The notes: a model not told the origin generated them from the letters alone. Positions 9,011 through 18,091 are shown, numbered from the stretch's first letter. The stretch: 36,792 bases of DNA from Deltaproteobacteria bacterium SM23_61 (GCA_001304105.1 LJUR01000014.1:1-36792); one strand, 5' to 3'. Made by a program: numbers and translations.

Positions 9011-9838
9011 CTAATACTTCTGGTATTTTTGCTGCCGGGGCGGCGATTTTTTCATATTCAGCCCCATCTTCTCCCCGAGGTCCCGGTACTTGGGCTTCAG
9101 GTCGTATTCCTCCTTGTACTCCTGGAGCATGGGGATCCCCCAGTTGTGTTTCTGCAGCCAATGAATCCCCTTGATGAAATCAGGGAGCATTTCCGGAACG
9201 ATGGTGAATAGGATCTCGTCATCCTGGGCAGCCGCCAGGCGGCGGTCCCCCTTGCACGGAATGGCGATCTGGCATTCCCGCTTCAGTAAAGAGGGGACCG
9301 TGGCGTACACGCAAGCCGCATGGCCGGAGAGCTGGGCGTGGATGTCCTTGCCGTCGATCCAGTTTTTCACGATGATCAACTGGCTGGTCTGCATGCCGTT
9401 GACATGCATGACAATGACGTCAGGCATGAAATTGCAGGTATGGGCCGGGGCGGACACGATCCCCTGGTACCGGCCATACTCCAGGTGGGGCATGTTCTTG
9501 CACCATTCGGATGCCGCCTTCAGGTCCCGCACACTGTCCGGATAGCGGTGATGCCCCTCGAGGAAATACGGGGTGTGCTCCACCAATCCCAGGCCGATGG
9601 CCGGCTCCACGCACCAGTTGTCGTTTTTAAACATGGCGATCGTCAATCCGTCCCGCTGCGAACGGGCGAAGGCCTGGCAGAGGGAATACTTGTGCTTCCA
9701 GTCCCGGGTGGGGATAATGGCTCCTTGGGGAACCTCCTTCTTATTTTTCAGCATCTTGACGGCAATGGGATGCACCCGCATGCGCAGCCACTGCTCGAGC
9801 TCTTTGCTGCATTCGTGAATTTTCTTAAGTGATATCAT
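9011..9838 (-). CDS. DUF169-like protein
   Basis: MISLKKIHECSKELEQWLRMRVHPIAVKMLKNKKEVP...SLCQAFARSQRDG resembles DUF169 N-termini; start placed at 9838 rather than 9967. Confidence 0.65.
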   Translation of the reverse strand: MISLKKIHECSKELEQWLRMRVHPIAVKMLKNKKEVPQGAIIPTRDWKHKYSLCQAFARSQRDGLTIAMFKNDNWCVEPAIGLGLVEHTPYFLEGHHRYPDSVRDLKAASEWCKNMPHLEYGRYQGIVSAPAHTCNFMPDVIVMHVNGMQTSQLIIVKNWIDGKDIHAQLSGHAACVYATVPSLLKRECQIAIPCKGDRRLAAAQDDEILFTIVPEMLPDFIKGIHWLQKHNWGIPMLQEYKEEYDLKPKYRDLGEKMGLNMKKSPPRQQKYQKY

Positions 9839-9969
9839 GTTTTTCCTCTTCCCCTGACTCGGCCTCCTTTTCCCTTTCCCTCGATTCATTCCCTTTGACC
9901 TCCCTTTGTTTTTTTGCCTTGTTTGATCCAGGCTCCTTGAGGTAACACCTGTGAGAACCGTCTTCAAAT

Positions 9970-10728
9970 TTATCCATCCAGCATCCTCGAGCCCCTCTTC
10001 CCGGATTTCCCCTTCGGCGCCGATGGGGGACCGACAATCCTTCCTTTCTTCTCGATTTTCAATTTCTGGGCAAGAAATTCCACTGCCTGGCTGTAGTGGG
10101 CTTTCATGAGCGCCCGGATTTTTGGCAGGTCTTTTTCCTTGCAGGCCTGCAGCATCCGCTGGTGCTCCACAATGGATCTTTCCATTCTCACCTGGTACAG
10201 GGTCAGGTTTTGGAACCAGCAGGTTCTTTTATCCGCGTCGCAAAAAATCTCGTAGAGCTTTTGATTGTTCAGGCTCTTGGCGATTTCGTGATGGAATTGC
10301 CAGTTAACCTTGCGGTAGCCCTCCACATCCTGCTTTTCGACCCGCTGCTTCATCTCCCCGATCAATTTGGCCAGATCACTGAAAAAACCTCTGTCCGGCT
10401 GGAGAGATTTTTCACCGAGTGCAGATGCCTCGATCAATTCTTTGATGGAATAATTTTCCTCGATTTCTCTTCGGTTGATCCCGATGACTTCCCGCCCTTT
10501 CCGGTTTCTTCCCGTGGCGATCACCAATCCCCATCGCTCCAGGCTGAGCAGGGCCTCCCGCACGGGGACGCGACTGATCTCCAGCCGGTCCGCAATTTCC
10601 CTTTCGATCAGCCGGTCTCCCGGCTTGATCTTCCCGGAAAGGATCTCTTCTTCCAGAATCCTGAAGACCTGCTGGGCGATCGTTTGGACCGGTTTAATGA
10701 TCTTTCTTCGGTTCATCCTGCTACCCAT
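9970..10728 (-). CDS. GntR family transcriptional regulator (FCD subfamily)
   Basis: VFRILEEEILSGKIKPGDRLIEREIADRLEISRVPVREALLSLERWGLV is a canonical GntR wHTH; helical FCD-like C-terminus. Confidence 0.93.
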   Translation of the reverse strand: MGSRMNRRKIIKPVQTIAQQVFRILEEEILSGKIKPGDRLIEREIADRLEISRVPVREALLSLERWGLVIATGRNRKGREVIGINRREIEENYSIKELIEASALGEKSLQPDRGFFSDLAKLIGEMKQRVEKQDVEGYRKVNWQFHHEIAKSLNNQKLYEIFCDADKRTCWFQNLTLYQVRMERSIVEHQRMLQACKEKDLPKIRALMKAHYSQAVEFLAQKLKIEKKGRIVGPPSAPKGKSGKRGSRMLDG

Positions 10729-10736
10729 CCGGACCC

Positions 10737-11132
10737 CTAGCGATACCGGGCGCCGCTCAGAACATTTACCAGGTATCCCTTCCCCCCGGCAAACCGGATC
10801 GCATGTTGCATCCCCGCAGGAACGAGAATCGAAGCCGGGCCCTTGACTCGATGTTTCTCCGCCCCCAGCATCACCTCCAATTCCAAATCCCCGAGAAGAC
10901 AGTACAATTGATTCACCTCGTGGGTGTGCAGGGAGGGGCCTGCTCTCAATTCATCCTTCACTTCCCGGTTCACCTGGCGCACCAGGAGGGTCACGTCCGA
11001 CTCCGGGACCATTTCGCGGTCCATGAATTTGAAGAGCGGACCGATCTCCTCCTCCATTTTGGGAATATCATGATGGACCAGCTCCTCGATGGCCTGCGGC
11101 TTCACGATGAATCTTTTCATTTTTTGTTCCAT
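10737..11132 (-). CDS. Cupin-domain protein
   Basis: 131 aa; GPSLHTHEVNQLYCLLGDLELEVML...VPAGMQHAIRFAG matches a cupin metal-binding core. Confidence 0.8.
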   Translation of the reverse strand: MEQKMKRFIVKPQAIEELVHHDIPKMEEEIGPLFKFMDREMVPESDVTLLVRQVNREVKDELRAGPSLHTHEVNQLYCLLGDLELEVMLGAEKHRVKGPASILVPAGMQHAIRFAGGKGYLVNVLSGARYR

Positions 11133-11156
11133 CGCCTGGCCTCCTCGGCGCTCCTG

Positions 11157-11960
11157 CTAGCCTGATACCGTCCGGGCCTCAATGGGGAGCTTTTGGAACT
11201 CCCTGACGTAATCCCGAATAAAATCCACCCACAGGGAAAGAATTTTTTCTCCTTTTTCTTTCGTGGCCGCCATCGGGTCGCCCATCACGCCGGATTTTGT
11301 CACCTCGTCGGACAGGTGGTAAGCATAGGCCGAGATTCCTTTGAAGGTCACCTGGGGGCTGCCCTTTTGGACGAAACTATCGATCCTGGCTTTGACGTAT
11401 TCTTTTTGGGCCTTGGTCATGTCCACCAATTCTGGGCGGAGCGCCAGCATGACGCTGGTCATGATCTCCCCCGCATGGAGAAACACTTTTTCCTTCAGTT
11501 CCGGGATGTCCTTCCCCATCTGATTGGCCGTCCCCCAGAGATTCACCATGCCAACCCGGGCCGCCGAACGGCGGACAAGCTCATGGGCCACCTCCATGAT
11601 TGCGGGATCATTTCCCACATGGGAATTGATGAACATGATCCGACGAAGTCCATGCTCCACGAGACCGTCGCAAATTTCACGCAAAACCTGGGTCAGCGTA
11701 GAAAGCCGGATGGAGAGGGTCCCGGGAAACCCCATGTGCCATTCCGAATAGGTGACCGAAACAAGCGGGGCGACCAAAAGTTTCGTCCCCGCGGCCACCC
11801 TTTTCGCAACCTCCAGGGCGACGATGGAATCAACACCCAGCGGCAGGTGGTAGCCTTCCACTTCCACCGACCCTGTGGGGATTAGAACCGTATCGGTTTC
11901 TTTTCTCGCCTCGACAAACTCCGTCCAGCTCATTTCTTCCAACAGTTTCTTTTCGACCAT
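11157..11960 (-). CDS. Creatininase family protein
   Basis: MSWTEFVEARKETDTVLIPTGSVEVEGYHLPLGVDSIVALEVAKRVA...FINSHVGNDP...LHAGEIMTS; ATG at 11960 avoids overlap with the TRAP permease gene. Confidence 0.88.
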   Translation of the reverse strand: MVEKKLLEEMSWTEFVEARKETDTVLIPTGSVEVEGYHLPLGVDSIVALEVAKRVAAGTKLLVAPLVSVTYSEWHMGFPGTLSIRLSTLTQVLREICDGLVEHGLRRIMFINSHVGNDPAIMEVAHELVRRSAARVGMVNLWGTANQMGKDIPELKEKVFLHAGEIMTSVMLALRPELVDMTKAQKEYVKARIDSFVQKGSPQVTFKGISAYAYHLSDEVTKSGVMGDPMAATKEKGEKILSLWVDFIRDYVREFQKLPIEARTVSG

Positions 11961-11997
11961 TCCTTGTTTCCTCCTTTTCCGAGTTCGGTTTCCGCTT

Positions 11998-13983
11998 TCA
12001 ACGTGGAAGGCGATTCCGATCTTTTGCAAACCATGCCCTGGGCGGGCGAAAGCCCCCGCTGAACCAATCGTCAACCTTCGCAGAGTAGGGAAATATTTTT
12101 TGAATTCCAATGAGGGTACCGAACAGCCCGAACCCAACGGCGTCGGTCAGCAGCCCCGGTTTGATCAAAACCAAGGAGGCGATCACCAACCCCGCTCTCT
12201 CCGGAATGGTTGCCCGCCTGAAAAGCCAGCCCTCCACGCCGGCCGAGAGGGCCACGATGCCGCAAACGGCCGTACAGAGGACCCAAAGAACATAGGGAGC
12301 CCTGCCGATCATTAACATGGAAGGATCATAGACGAACATGAAGGGAACGATGAAGGCGGCGATCCCGATGCGGCAGGCCGCGAAACCGGTGCGCATGGGA
12401 TTGGCCCCGGAGATCGCCCCCGCGGCGAAAGCCGCCAGGCAAACAGGCGGGGTAATCGCCGAGATGCAGCCGAAATAGAAACAAAAAAGATGGGCGGCGA
12501 TGGGCTTGACGCCCAATTCGAGCAAGGCAGGGACGACGATCGTCACCAGGGTAAGGTATACCGCCGTAGCCGGCATGCCCATGCCCAGGATGATGGAGGC
12601 GATCATCACATAGACCAGAGTCAACCAGAGTTCGCCTCCCGCCGCCATGACCAGGATATGCGCGAATTTCATCCCCAACCCCGAGATGTAAACCGACCCG
12701 ATGATGATCCCCGCGCAGGCGCAGGCCATGCCGACCGTGACCGCCGCCCGGGATCCTTCCTCCAGCGCGGACAGGAATCCCACCGGGTTGAGCCGGGTTT
12801 CTTTTTTCAAGGAGCTGAACAGAAGCAGGCAGAGAATGGCCCAAAAAGCGGCCATCATCTCCGTATAACCCAGAGCCAGAAATAGGATCAGCGCCACGAC
12901 GGCAATGAGAAGGTGTCCTCCGGCGGCAAGGGTCTTTCGGAAGGATGGCAGATCCTTCTTATCGATCGGCCTCAATCCTTCTTTCTTGGCCTCGAAATGG
13001 ACCATCATCATCACGGAGGCGAAATAGAGCACGGCCGGGATCAAGGCGTGGATGCAGACCTGCAGGTAGGGGACAGAGAGAAACTGGGCGATAATGAAGG
13101 CGGCCGCTCCCATGATGGGGGGCATCAGGATGCCGCCGGTGGAGGCGACGGTTTCCACGGCCCCGGCGAAAAGAGGGCGATAGCCCACGGATTTCATCAA
13201 AGGGATGGTGAAAGATCCCGTCGCGACCACGTTGGCCACGCCGCTCCCGGAAAGCGTCCCCATGAATGCGCTGGCCAGGACCGCTGTTTTCGCCGGCCCG
13301 CCGGTCAGGCGCCCGGCGATGGAATAGGCCAGGTTGATGAAAAAATTCCCCGCCCCCGTCCGAATCAGGAAGGAGCTGAAAAGAAGAAACAGGATAATGA
13401 ACGACGAGACCACCATGAGAGGCAAAGAAAATAGGGCGATGTCGCTGAAGGTCACATCCACGAACCGAATCCAGGGAGTGGGCGGGCTGTTCAGAAGTCC
13501 CGGGAAATAATTGCCGAAGACCGTATGAATGATGAAAAATCCCGTAATGATGACCATCGGCCAGCCAACGGTCCGCCGGGTGGCCTCCAGGACCAAAAAG
13601 ATGGCGGCTGAACCCACAAGGGTATCCATCCGGGTGGGGGCGCCCCAGCGAAGCTGAAGTTCGTCGAGGTCATACAAAATATACACTTCGATCCCGACCG
13701 CCAGCAGAATCAGGAGGACATCCAGAAAAAAAAGCCCCCGAAATGCCTGCGGGCGGGAATTTCCCCGGAAGGGGTGGAGAAAGAAAGTAAGGACCAGAAT
13801 GAAGGTGAGAAAAGCGGACCGGTGTGCCAAGGCCGTGGGCTCGCCAAAGTAGGCCGTAAAGAGATGGTAGAACCCCATATAAACGGCAATCAATGAAATC
13901 AGGATGAGCCGGAGGGTCGCCGGGGAAATTTTTTCTGCGGCGAGAAAACACTCGAAAAAGCTCTCTCGTTTGAAGGGTTCCAT
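11998..13983 (-). CDS. TRAP transporter fused 4TM/12TM permease (TAXI-associated type)
   Basis: 661 aa polytopic protein; GTLSGSGVANVVATGSFTIPLMKSVGYRP, GVEVTASTGGILMPPIMGAAAFI-like segment, GMGMPATAVYLTLVTIVVPAL, AITPPVCLAAFAAGAISGANPMRTGFAA. Confidence 0.93.
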   Translation of the reverse strand: MEPFKRESFFECFLAAEKISPATLRLILISLIAVYMGFYHLFTAYFGEPTALAHRSAFLTFILVLTFFLHPFRGNSRPQAFRGLFFLDVLLILLAVGIEVYILYDLDELQLRWGAPTRMDTLVGSAAIFLVLEATRRTVGWPMVIITGFFIIHTVFGNYFPGLLNSPPTPWIRFVDVTFSDIALFSLPLMVVSSFIILFLLFSSFLIRTGAGNFFINLAYSIAGRLTGGPAKTAVLASAFMGTLSGSGVANVVATGSFTIPLMKSVGYRPLFAGAVETVASTGGILMPPIMGAAAFIIAQFLSVPYLQVCIHALIPAVLYFASVMMMVHFEAKKEGLRPIDKKDLPSFRKTLAAGGHLLIAVVALILFLALGYTEMMAAFWAILCLLLFSSLKKETRLNPVGFLSALEEGSRAAVTVGMACACAGIIIGSVYISGLGMKFAHILVMAAGGELWLTLVYVMIASIILGMGMPATAVYLTLVTIVVPALLELGVKPIAAHLFCFYFGCISAITPPVCLAAFAAGAISGANPMRTGFAACRIGIAAFIVPFMFVYDPSMLMIGRAPYVLWVLCTAVCGIVALSAGVEGWLFRRATIPERAGLVIASLVLIKPGLLTDAVGFGLFGTLIGIQKIFPYSAKVDDWFSGGFRPPRAWFAKDRNRLPR

Positions 13984-14051
13984 TTGTAGACCTCTACTGC
14001 CCTTTGGCGAGAAGAGGGACGCCTCGTCCCTCTCCCCTTTTCACCCCACCG

Positions 14052-15035
14052 TCACTTCACCAGTCCTTTTTCCTTGAAATACCGCATGGCCCCGGGATGG
14101 ACGGGAATCATATTGCCGATCAGCGGCGTGTTCATGGCCATATCTTTGGCCGGAACATACTGATGGTATTTTTTCTGATTCTCGGCAACCGCCTTGGCGA
14201 TTCGATAGACCAACTCCTCGTCCAAGTCCGCACGGCAGATCAGGGTTGTCACCGCCATAATGCTGTGGACATCCTCCTTCTGATCTTCGTCGAAGGTTCC
14301 TTTGGGGACCACGAGTTCCGCGATGCCCGGAGTGGCATCGAGAATTTTTTGGATATGTTTCTGATCCATGGACAAGAGCTTGATCCCCGGGCTCACCTTC
14401 AGGTTCAGAAAATTGGCGTGATTCAGCGGAAACATACAGGCAATCGCATCGAGATGCTTGTCCTTCAACATATTCACCCGCTCGCGATCGCCCAGGATAT
14501 TCACCACTCCTCCCTTGGCCTTGATGCTGTCGAAGGTGATCCCGTAGGCCTTGAGCGTAGCCTGAGACAATACGTAGGTCGTCTGCCCCACCTTGGCGGG
14601 CGAAATCTTTTTGTCGGCCAGGTCCGCGAGCGAATTGATTTTACTTTCCTTGCGTACCACCCAGACGAAGGGAAGGGAATACATGGAAATGAGGTGGCGA
14701 ATCTCCTTATGGGGTTTATCAAAGGGCTTTACCCCCTGGTAAGCCTGCACCTGGGTGTTGGAAAGGCACATGCCGACCTGGCCGCCCCCGCCCTGGAGCA
14801 ATTTCGCGTTGGCCACTCCCCCGCCGGGACCGGGCTTGGTGGTCAGCGCCGGGATTGCCTGGTGGATAATCTCCGCCGTCAATGAAGCCACCGGGTGCCA
14901 GCCGCCCCCCAACGATCCGTTGTAGACCGTCAGGTAAGACATCTTCGGCTTCCATTCCGCGTTGGCGGCAACGGCAATCAGGAGGACACTCAAGAAAACA
15001 ACGAAACCGATCTTTCCCGTTTTTTTCCGGCTCAT
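14052..15035 (-). CDS. TAXI family TRAP transporter solute-binding subunit
   Basis: Signal peptide from ATG 15035; YLTVYNGSLGGGWHPVASLTAEIIHQ...KPGPGGGVANAKLLQGGGGQVGMCLSNT...IPVHPGAMRYFKEKG. Confidence 0.92.
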   Translation of the reverse strand: MSRKKTGKIGFVVFLSVLLIAVAANAEWKPKMSYLTVYNGSLGGGWHPVASLTAEIIHQAIPALTTKPGPGGGVANAKLLQGGGGQVGMCLSNTQVQAYQGVKPFDKPHKEIRHLISMYSLPFVWVVRKESKINSLADLADKKISPAKVGQTTYVLSQATLKAYGITFDSIKAKGGVVNILGDRERVNMLKDKHLDAIACMFPLNHANFLNLKVSPGIKLLSMDQKHIQKILDATPGIAELVVPKGTFDEDQKEDVHSIMAVTTLICRADLDEELVYRIAKAVAENQKKYHQYVPAKDMAMNTPLIGNMIPVHPGAMRYFKEKGLVK

Positions 15036-15216
15036 GAAGATCCCTCCTTTTCCTGAAAATTGGAGCGCATCAAATTTGGGTATCCCATCTTCTTTTACAA
15101 TTTCTTTTTTATCACCCCCATCCTTGTTGGATTGCGGAAAACCATCCAAAATTTCCCCCCCCTGACCTTCCTCTTCTTTCCCCCTTTTCATGGGAGAGGA
15201 TGCCAGCTCCGCACTC

Positions 15217-15384
15217 CTACCGCCGATCCCGCATCCAGAAAAATCCCATCATGGCAAGGAAGGTTATGCCTATCGTCCCGACCAAAAAGAGATTAAAGTG
15301 CCCCTGGTGAAAATGAGACTTGCCCAGAAACACGAGAACCGCGACAAGGGCCGCGATAAGAACCCACCCGTATTTGTTCGCCAT
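15217..15384 (-). CDS. Small predicted membrane protein (55 aa), first gene of the operon
   Basis: MANKYGWVLIAALVAVLVFLGKSHFHQGHFNLFLVGTIGITFLAMMGFFWMRDRR; two hydrophobic segments, GGAGAG-like ribosome site upstream. Confidence 0.6.
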   Translation of the reverse strand: MANKYGWVLIAALVAVLVFLGKSHFHQGHFNLFLVGTIGITFLAMMGFFWMRDRR

Positions 15385-15580
15385 GGAGTTTTCCCTCTCT
15401 TGTCCGGGGTACCCGGTCATGCGGTTTTTTCCGCGGGATCCAGGATTACGGGCTGCCCGGATCTTTTCCCCTCCGGTGCGCGGACAGTCCTAGAATCGAT
15501 CGGCGATTTCCATGAGGAACAAAACTTCCCTTTCTTGCGCACCCCCGGCACGCGCCTGAGATTTAAAATGGAGGGCAGGA

Positions 15581-15619
15581 TTTGGTATACCGGATACAGT
15601 ATGCCAAAAAATTTGTCAA
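15581..15619 (-). promoter_or_regulatory. Candidate GntR-type operator overlapping a sigma70-like promoter of the transport operon
   Basis: TTTGGTATAC-N8-GTATGCCAAA inverted repeat (15581-15608, 9/10 arm match, embedded GGTATACC) adjoining minus-strand TTGACA (15614-15619). Confidence 0.7.
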
Positions 15620-15794
15620 GTCTTTTTTCAGGATCAAATTTCCGACAACGGCGGTTTCTGGGCCGAGAAGTGGTCCCGCCGGCGGCGAAAAATATCGGCA
15701 ATTCATTGCTGTGGGAAATAGGGGGAATAGGGGACATACGTTAGGTTGTAAGTTGTACGCAAGGGGAGCGAAAAGGGGGTCCAGGAGAGAAGAT

Positions 15795-16727
15795 TTACTG
15801 AGCCAGGTCTTCGATCATCTTCATGCTGGCTTTGGGCACGCGGGTGAACTGGATGCCGGCGGTCACGGTTCCGTTGGACTGGAGGCGGATCACTTTCCCG
15901 TGGGCTTTCCAATCCTTGAGGGGCTCTTGATCCGATTCCAGCAGAACCCGGAAGGGCTCGCAGGGGATCTTGCCGCCTTCCAGGGCGATGTCCGAAAGGA
16001 ACGCTCCCCCGATGCTGATGTTCTCCATGGTGGCTTGGCCCGTATCCCGGCGGTAAGGGGTTCTGACGGAGTAAATCCCGATCTTCAGGGGAAGGTGAAT
16101 ATTCATCCGCGGCCAGCGCCTCTGGTGTTTATAGTTTGTTTCCTCTTCGGGCAGCTCCCGGGGAATGTTGAGGAAGGTATATATCATTTTGCCCCATTCC
16201 TCAAGATCGGAGCTTTCCTTGGGGAGAACTTCATCGACTCCCCATTCCAGGCAGCGGCGGGAATTCCGGCTCTTGGCCGAGCAAAGGATCTTTAAATCCT
16301 GCTGATCGGTGGTCATCCTCCGCAGGGAGCGGATGATCTCCATGCAGGGAATATCCGCAAGCTCTTCGTCGAGGATCAAGAGGCTCGGAAGGGTCTTGGA
16401 GCACGAAATCAGGACGTCACCCCCGAACCCGGCCCTTTCCAGCTCCACCCTTCCATCCTCCGAGAGGACCCGCTGGAGTTGGGAAAAGAGATGATCGTCG
16501 GAAGTTCCCACCAGGATTCTTTTCTTTTCCAGCGACAAGTTGTCGACCGGGAGATTAAACTGTTTCATGAAGTTGATCAGGCTCTCCCGGCTGATCATTC
16601 TTTCCCCGGTGATGGGGTTTTTCTTTCCCTGGAATATGCCCTTGTCGAAGTTGCGGGAAATGGTTGACCGGGAGATGTTGACCAGTCTGGCCGCTTCTCC
16701 TGTAGTGAGAAATTCTTTTGAGGTCAT
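15795..16727 (-). CDS. HTH (excisionase/MerR-like) - receiver-like - PilZ domain protein
   Basis: LTTGEAARLVNISRSTISRNFDKG; RILVGTSDDH...PSLLILDEELADI...LPKESS; QRRWPR plus NISIGGAF (RxxxR and [D/N]xSxxG of PilZ). Confidence 0.82.
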   Translation of the reverse strand: MTSKEFLTTGEAARLVNISRSTISRNFDKGIFQGKKNPITGERMISRESLINFMKQFNLPVDNLSLEKKRILVGTSDDHLFSQLQRVLSEDGRVELERAGFGGDVLISCSKTLPSLLILDEELADIPCMEIIRSLRRMTTDQQDLKILCSAKSRNSRRCLEWGVDEVLPKESSDLEEWGKMIYTFLNIPRELPEEETNYKHQRRWPRMNIHLPLKIGIYSVRTPYRRDTGQATMENISIGGAFLSDIALEGGKIPCEPFRVLLESDQEPLKDWKAHGKVIRLQSNGTVTAGIQFTRVPKASMKMIEDLAQ

Positions 16728-16853
16728 TGCCTTTTTCCTCTGATGGAAAAAGCGAAGTCTGCGGGTCCCGACAGCTTTGCTTTTCCCTGGAATGACTCCC
16801 TGCGTAGGAAAAGGGAAAAACCCATTTTTTTCAAAAATATTCCGCTTCCTTTT

Positions 16854-16882
16854 TAGATAACAGCAAAAAGGAAATTTGTCAA
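16854..16882 (-). promoter_or_regulatory. Sigma70-like promoter of the HTH-REC-PilZ gene
   Basis: Minus strand TTGACA (16877-16882), 17-bp spacer, TATCTA (16854-16859). Confidence 0.5.
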
Positions 16883-17168
16883 TTTTTTTTACCCTTCCAC
16901 GGGGAAAAAATTATTAGCGTCCATTCGGATCGGGGACTTTCCCCCTCTCCTTTCTTGAGAATCCGCCTTCTTCCTTTATTGCCGAAAGTTTCCCCTCCCA
17001 CATCTTGAAAGACCGTTGCAAAAACATAAATGTAAGAATGAAAACGGAAACCCGAGGCGATTTTTTCATTCCCCTTTTTCCTGGATAGCTCTTCTTGAAG
17101 ATCATGTCGCCGCGTAAGAATCCAGGCTCAGGGGTCTTGGAAGAGTTTTGTTCGTAAGCAATTAAAAA

Positions 17169-17225
17169 TGACATTTTATGTCAGTTTGTTGTAAAAAATG
17201 GTAAATTTATTTACGGTAAATTTAC
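17169..17225. promoter_or_regulatory. Candidate upstream activator sites
   Basis: TGACAT-TTT-ATGTCA palindrome (17169-17183) and direct repeat GGTAAATTTATTTAC/GGTAAATTTACATTC (17200 and 17215) about 70-130 bp upstream of a sigma54-like promoter. Confidence 0.4.
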
Positions 17226-17294
17226 ATTCATCCACAAAAGATTTTTTTCCCCAATTATTTCAATGTACTAAAAAAATCATTGGAGAAATATTTT

Positions 17295-17310
17295 TGGCAG
17301 AGTAATTGCT
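17295..17310 (+). promoter_or_regulatory. Candidate sigma54 promoter for the 38-aa ORF
   Basis: TGGCAGAGTAATTGCT; GG-N10-GC spacing, about 47 bp upstream of ATG 17356. Confidence 0.55.
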
Positions 17311-17355
17311 AATCAAGAAATAGGAATTTGAATCGTTACCCCTAGGAGGAAAAAA

Positions 17356-17472
17356 ATGGGAAAAGGGTTTAGTGCTTTTCACGGTGCGGGTTCTTTCTTG
17401 AATAAATGGATCGGTTTGTTTCTGTGGATCCTACTGTTGGTATTCCTGGCAGCCATGCAGGGAAGGTTGTAG
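17356..17472 (+). CDS. Small membrane protein (38 aa), absent from the supplied ORF track
   Basis: MGKGFSAFHGAGSFLNKWIGLFLWILLLVFLAAMQGRL*; strong AGGAGGA ribosome site 7 bp upstream of ATG. Confidence 0.6.
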   Translation: MGKGFSAFHGAGSFLNKWIGLFLWILLLVFLAAMQGRL

Positions 17473-17595
17473 GAAATTCCTCCGGGCTTCCCTTTCCCCA
17501 GCCAGCTTCTGCCGGGTATGGATTTCTCGCTCCTAATTTTTTCAAGGTAAACTCCCGCCTCCTCCGGAAGCCTGTGATCCCTCCGGATCTTTTGC

Positions 17596-17625
17596 TTGAC
17601 ACCCTTCCTCTCTTTTTTCCATAAT
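17596..17625 (+). promoter_or_regulatory. Sigma70-like promoter of the PA2779-C39-TPR operon
   Basis: TTGACA (17596-17601), 18-bp spacer, CATAAT (17620-17625). Confidence 0.6.
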
Positions 17626-17692
17626 AGTTTTTGGAGTGAGGAAGGAAGATTTTGGCAGAAGTGTCTTGCCAAAGAAAAAAGGAGGACTCTGG

Positions 17693-18091
17693 ATGACCCG
17701 ATTTCTCAGCAAGTGGATCGCCTGGTATCTGGTTCTGGCCATGCTCGTGATCGGCGTCACCCCCCGCGTGTACGCGGGGTTCGCCCCCTCCGAGGCCATC
17801 GGCCTCTCCCCGGCGGAGAGAACGGCCGACTTGGAAAAGGTACGGAAGTTCCTGGAGATGAAGATGGTCCGGGAACGGCTGAAGGAATTCGGCTACACCG
17901 CGGAAGAAATTCAATCCAAACTGAGCCAGTTGAGCGACGAGCAGGTTCACCAGCTGGCCCTCAACCTGGATGACCTGAATGTGGCCGGAGACAGCGCCCT
18001 GGGAATCATCATCGCCCTGCTGATCATCGCCATCCTGGTGATCGTCATCTTGCAGCTGATGGGCCACAAGATCGTCATCAAAAAGTCCTGA
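17693..18091 (+). CDS. PA2779 family protein
   Basis: MTRFLSKWIAWYLVLAMLVIGVTPRVYAGFAPSEAI...ERLKEFGYTAEEIQSKLSQLSDEQVHQLALNLDDLNVAGDS..LGIIIALLIIAILVIVILQLMGHKI; GGAGG site upstream of ATG 17693. Confidence 0.82.
   Translation: MTRFLSKWIAWYLVLAMLVIGVTPRVYAGFAPSEAIGLSPAERTADLEKVRKFLEMKMVRERLKEFGYTAEEIQSKLSQLSDEQVHQLALNLDDLNVAGDSALGIIIALLIIAILVIVILQLMGHKIVIKKS

Noticed and set aside
7586-9211. 541-aa ORF on the plus strand
   Set aside because: Antisense to the MmgE/PrpD gene; GC-rich codon bias opens the opposite frame.
16914-17174. 86-aa minus-strand ORF between the PilZ gene and the 38-aa ORF
   Set aside because: No recognisable domain or clear ribosome site; lies in a regulatory-looking AT-rich region.
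17369-18067. 232-aa minus-strand ORF
   Set aside because: Overlaps the well-supported PA2779 gene and its promoter; compositionally odd (DDDHQDGDDQQGDDD) antisense product.
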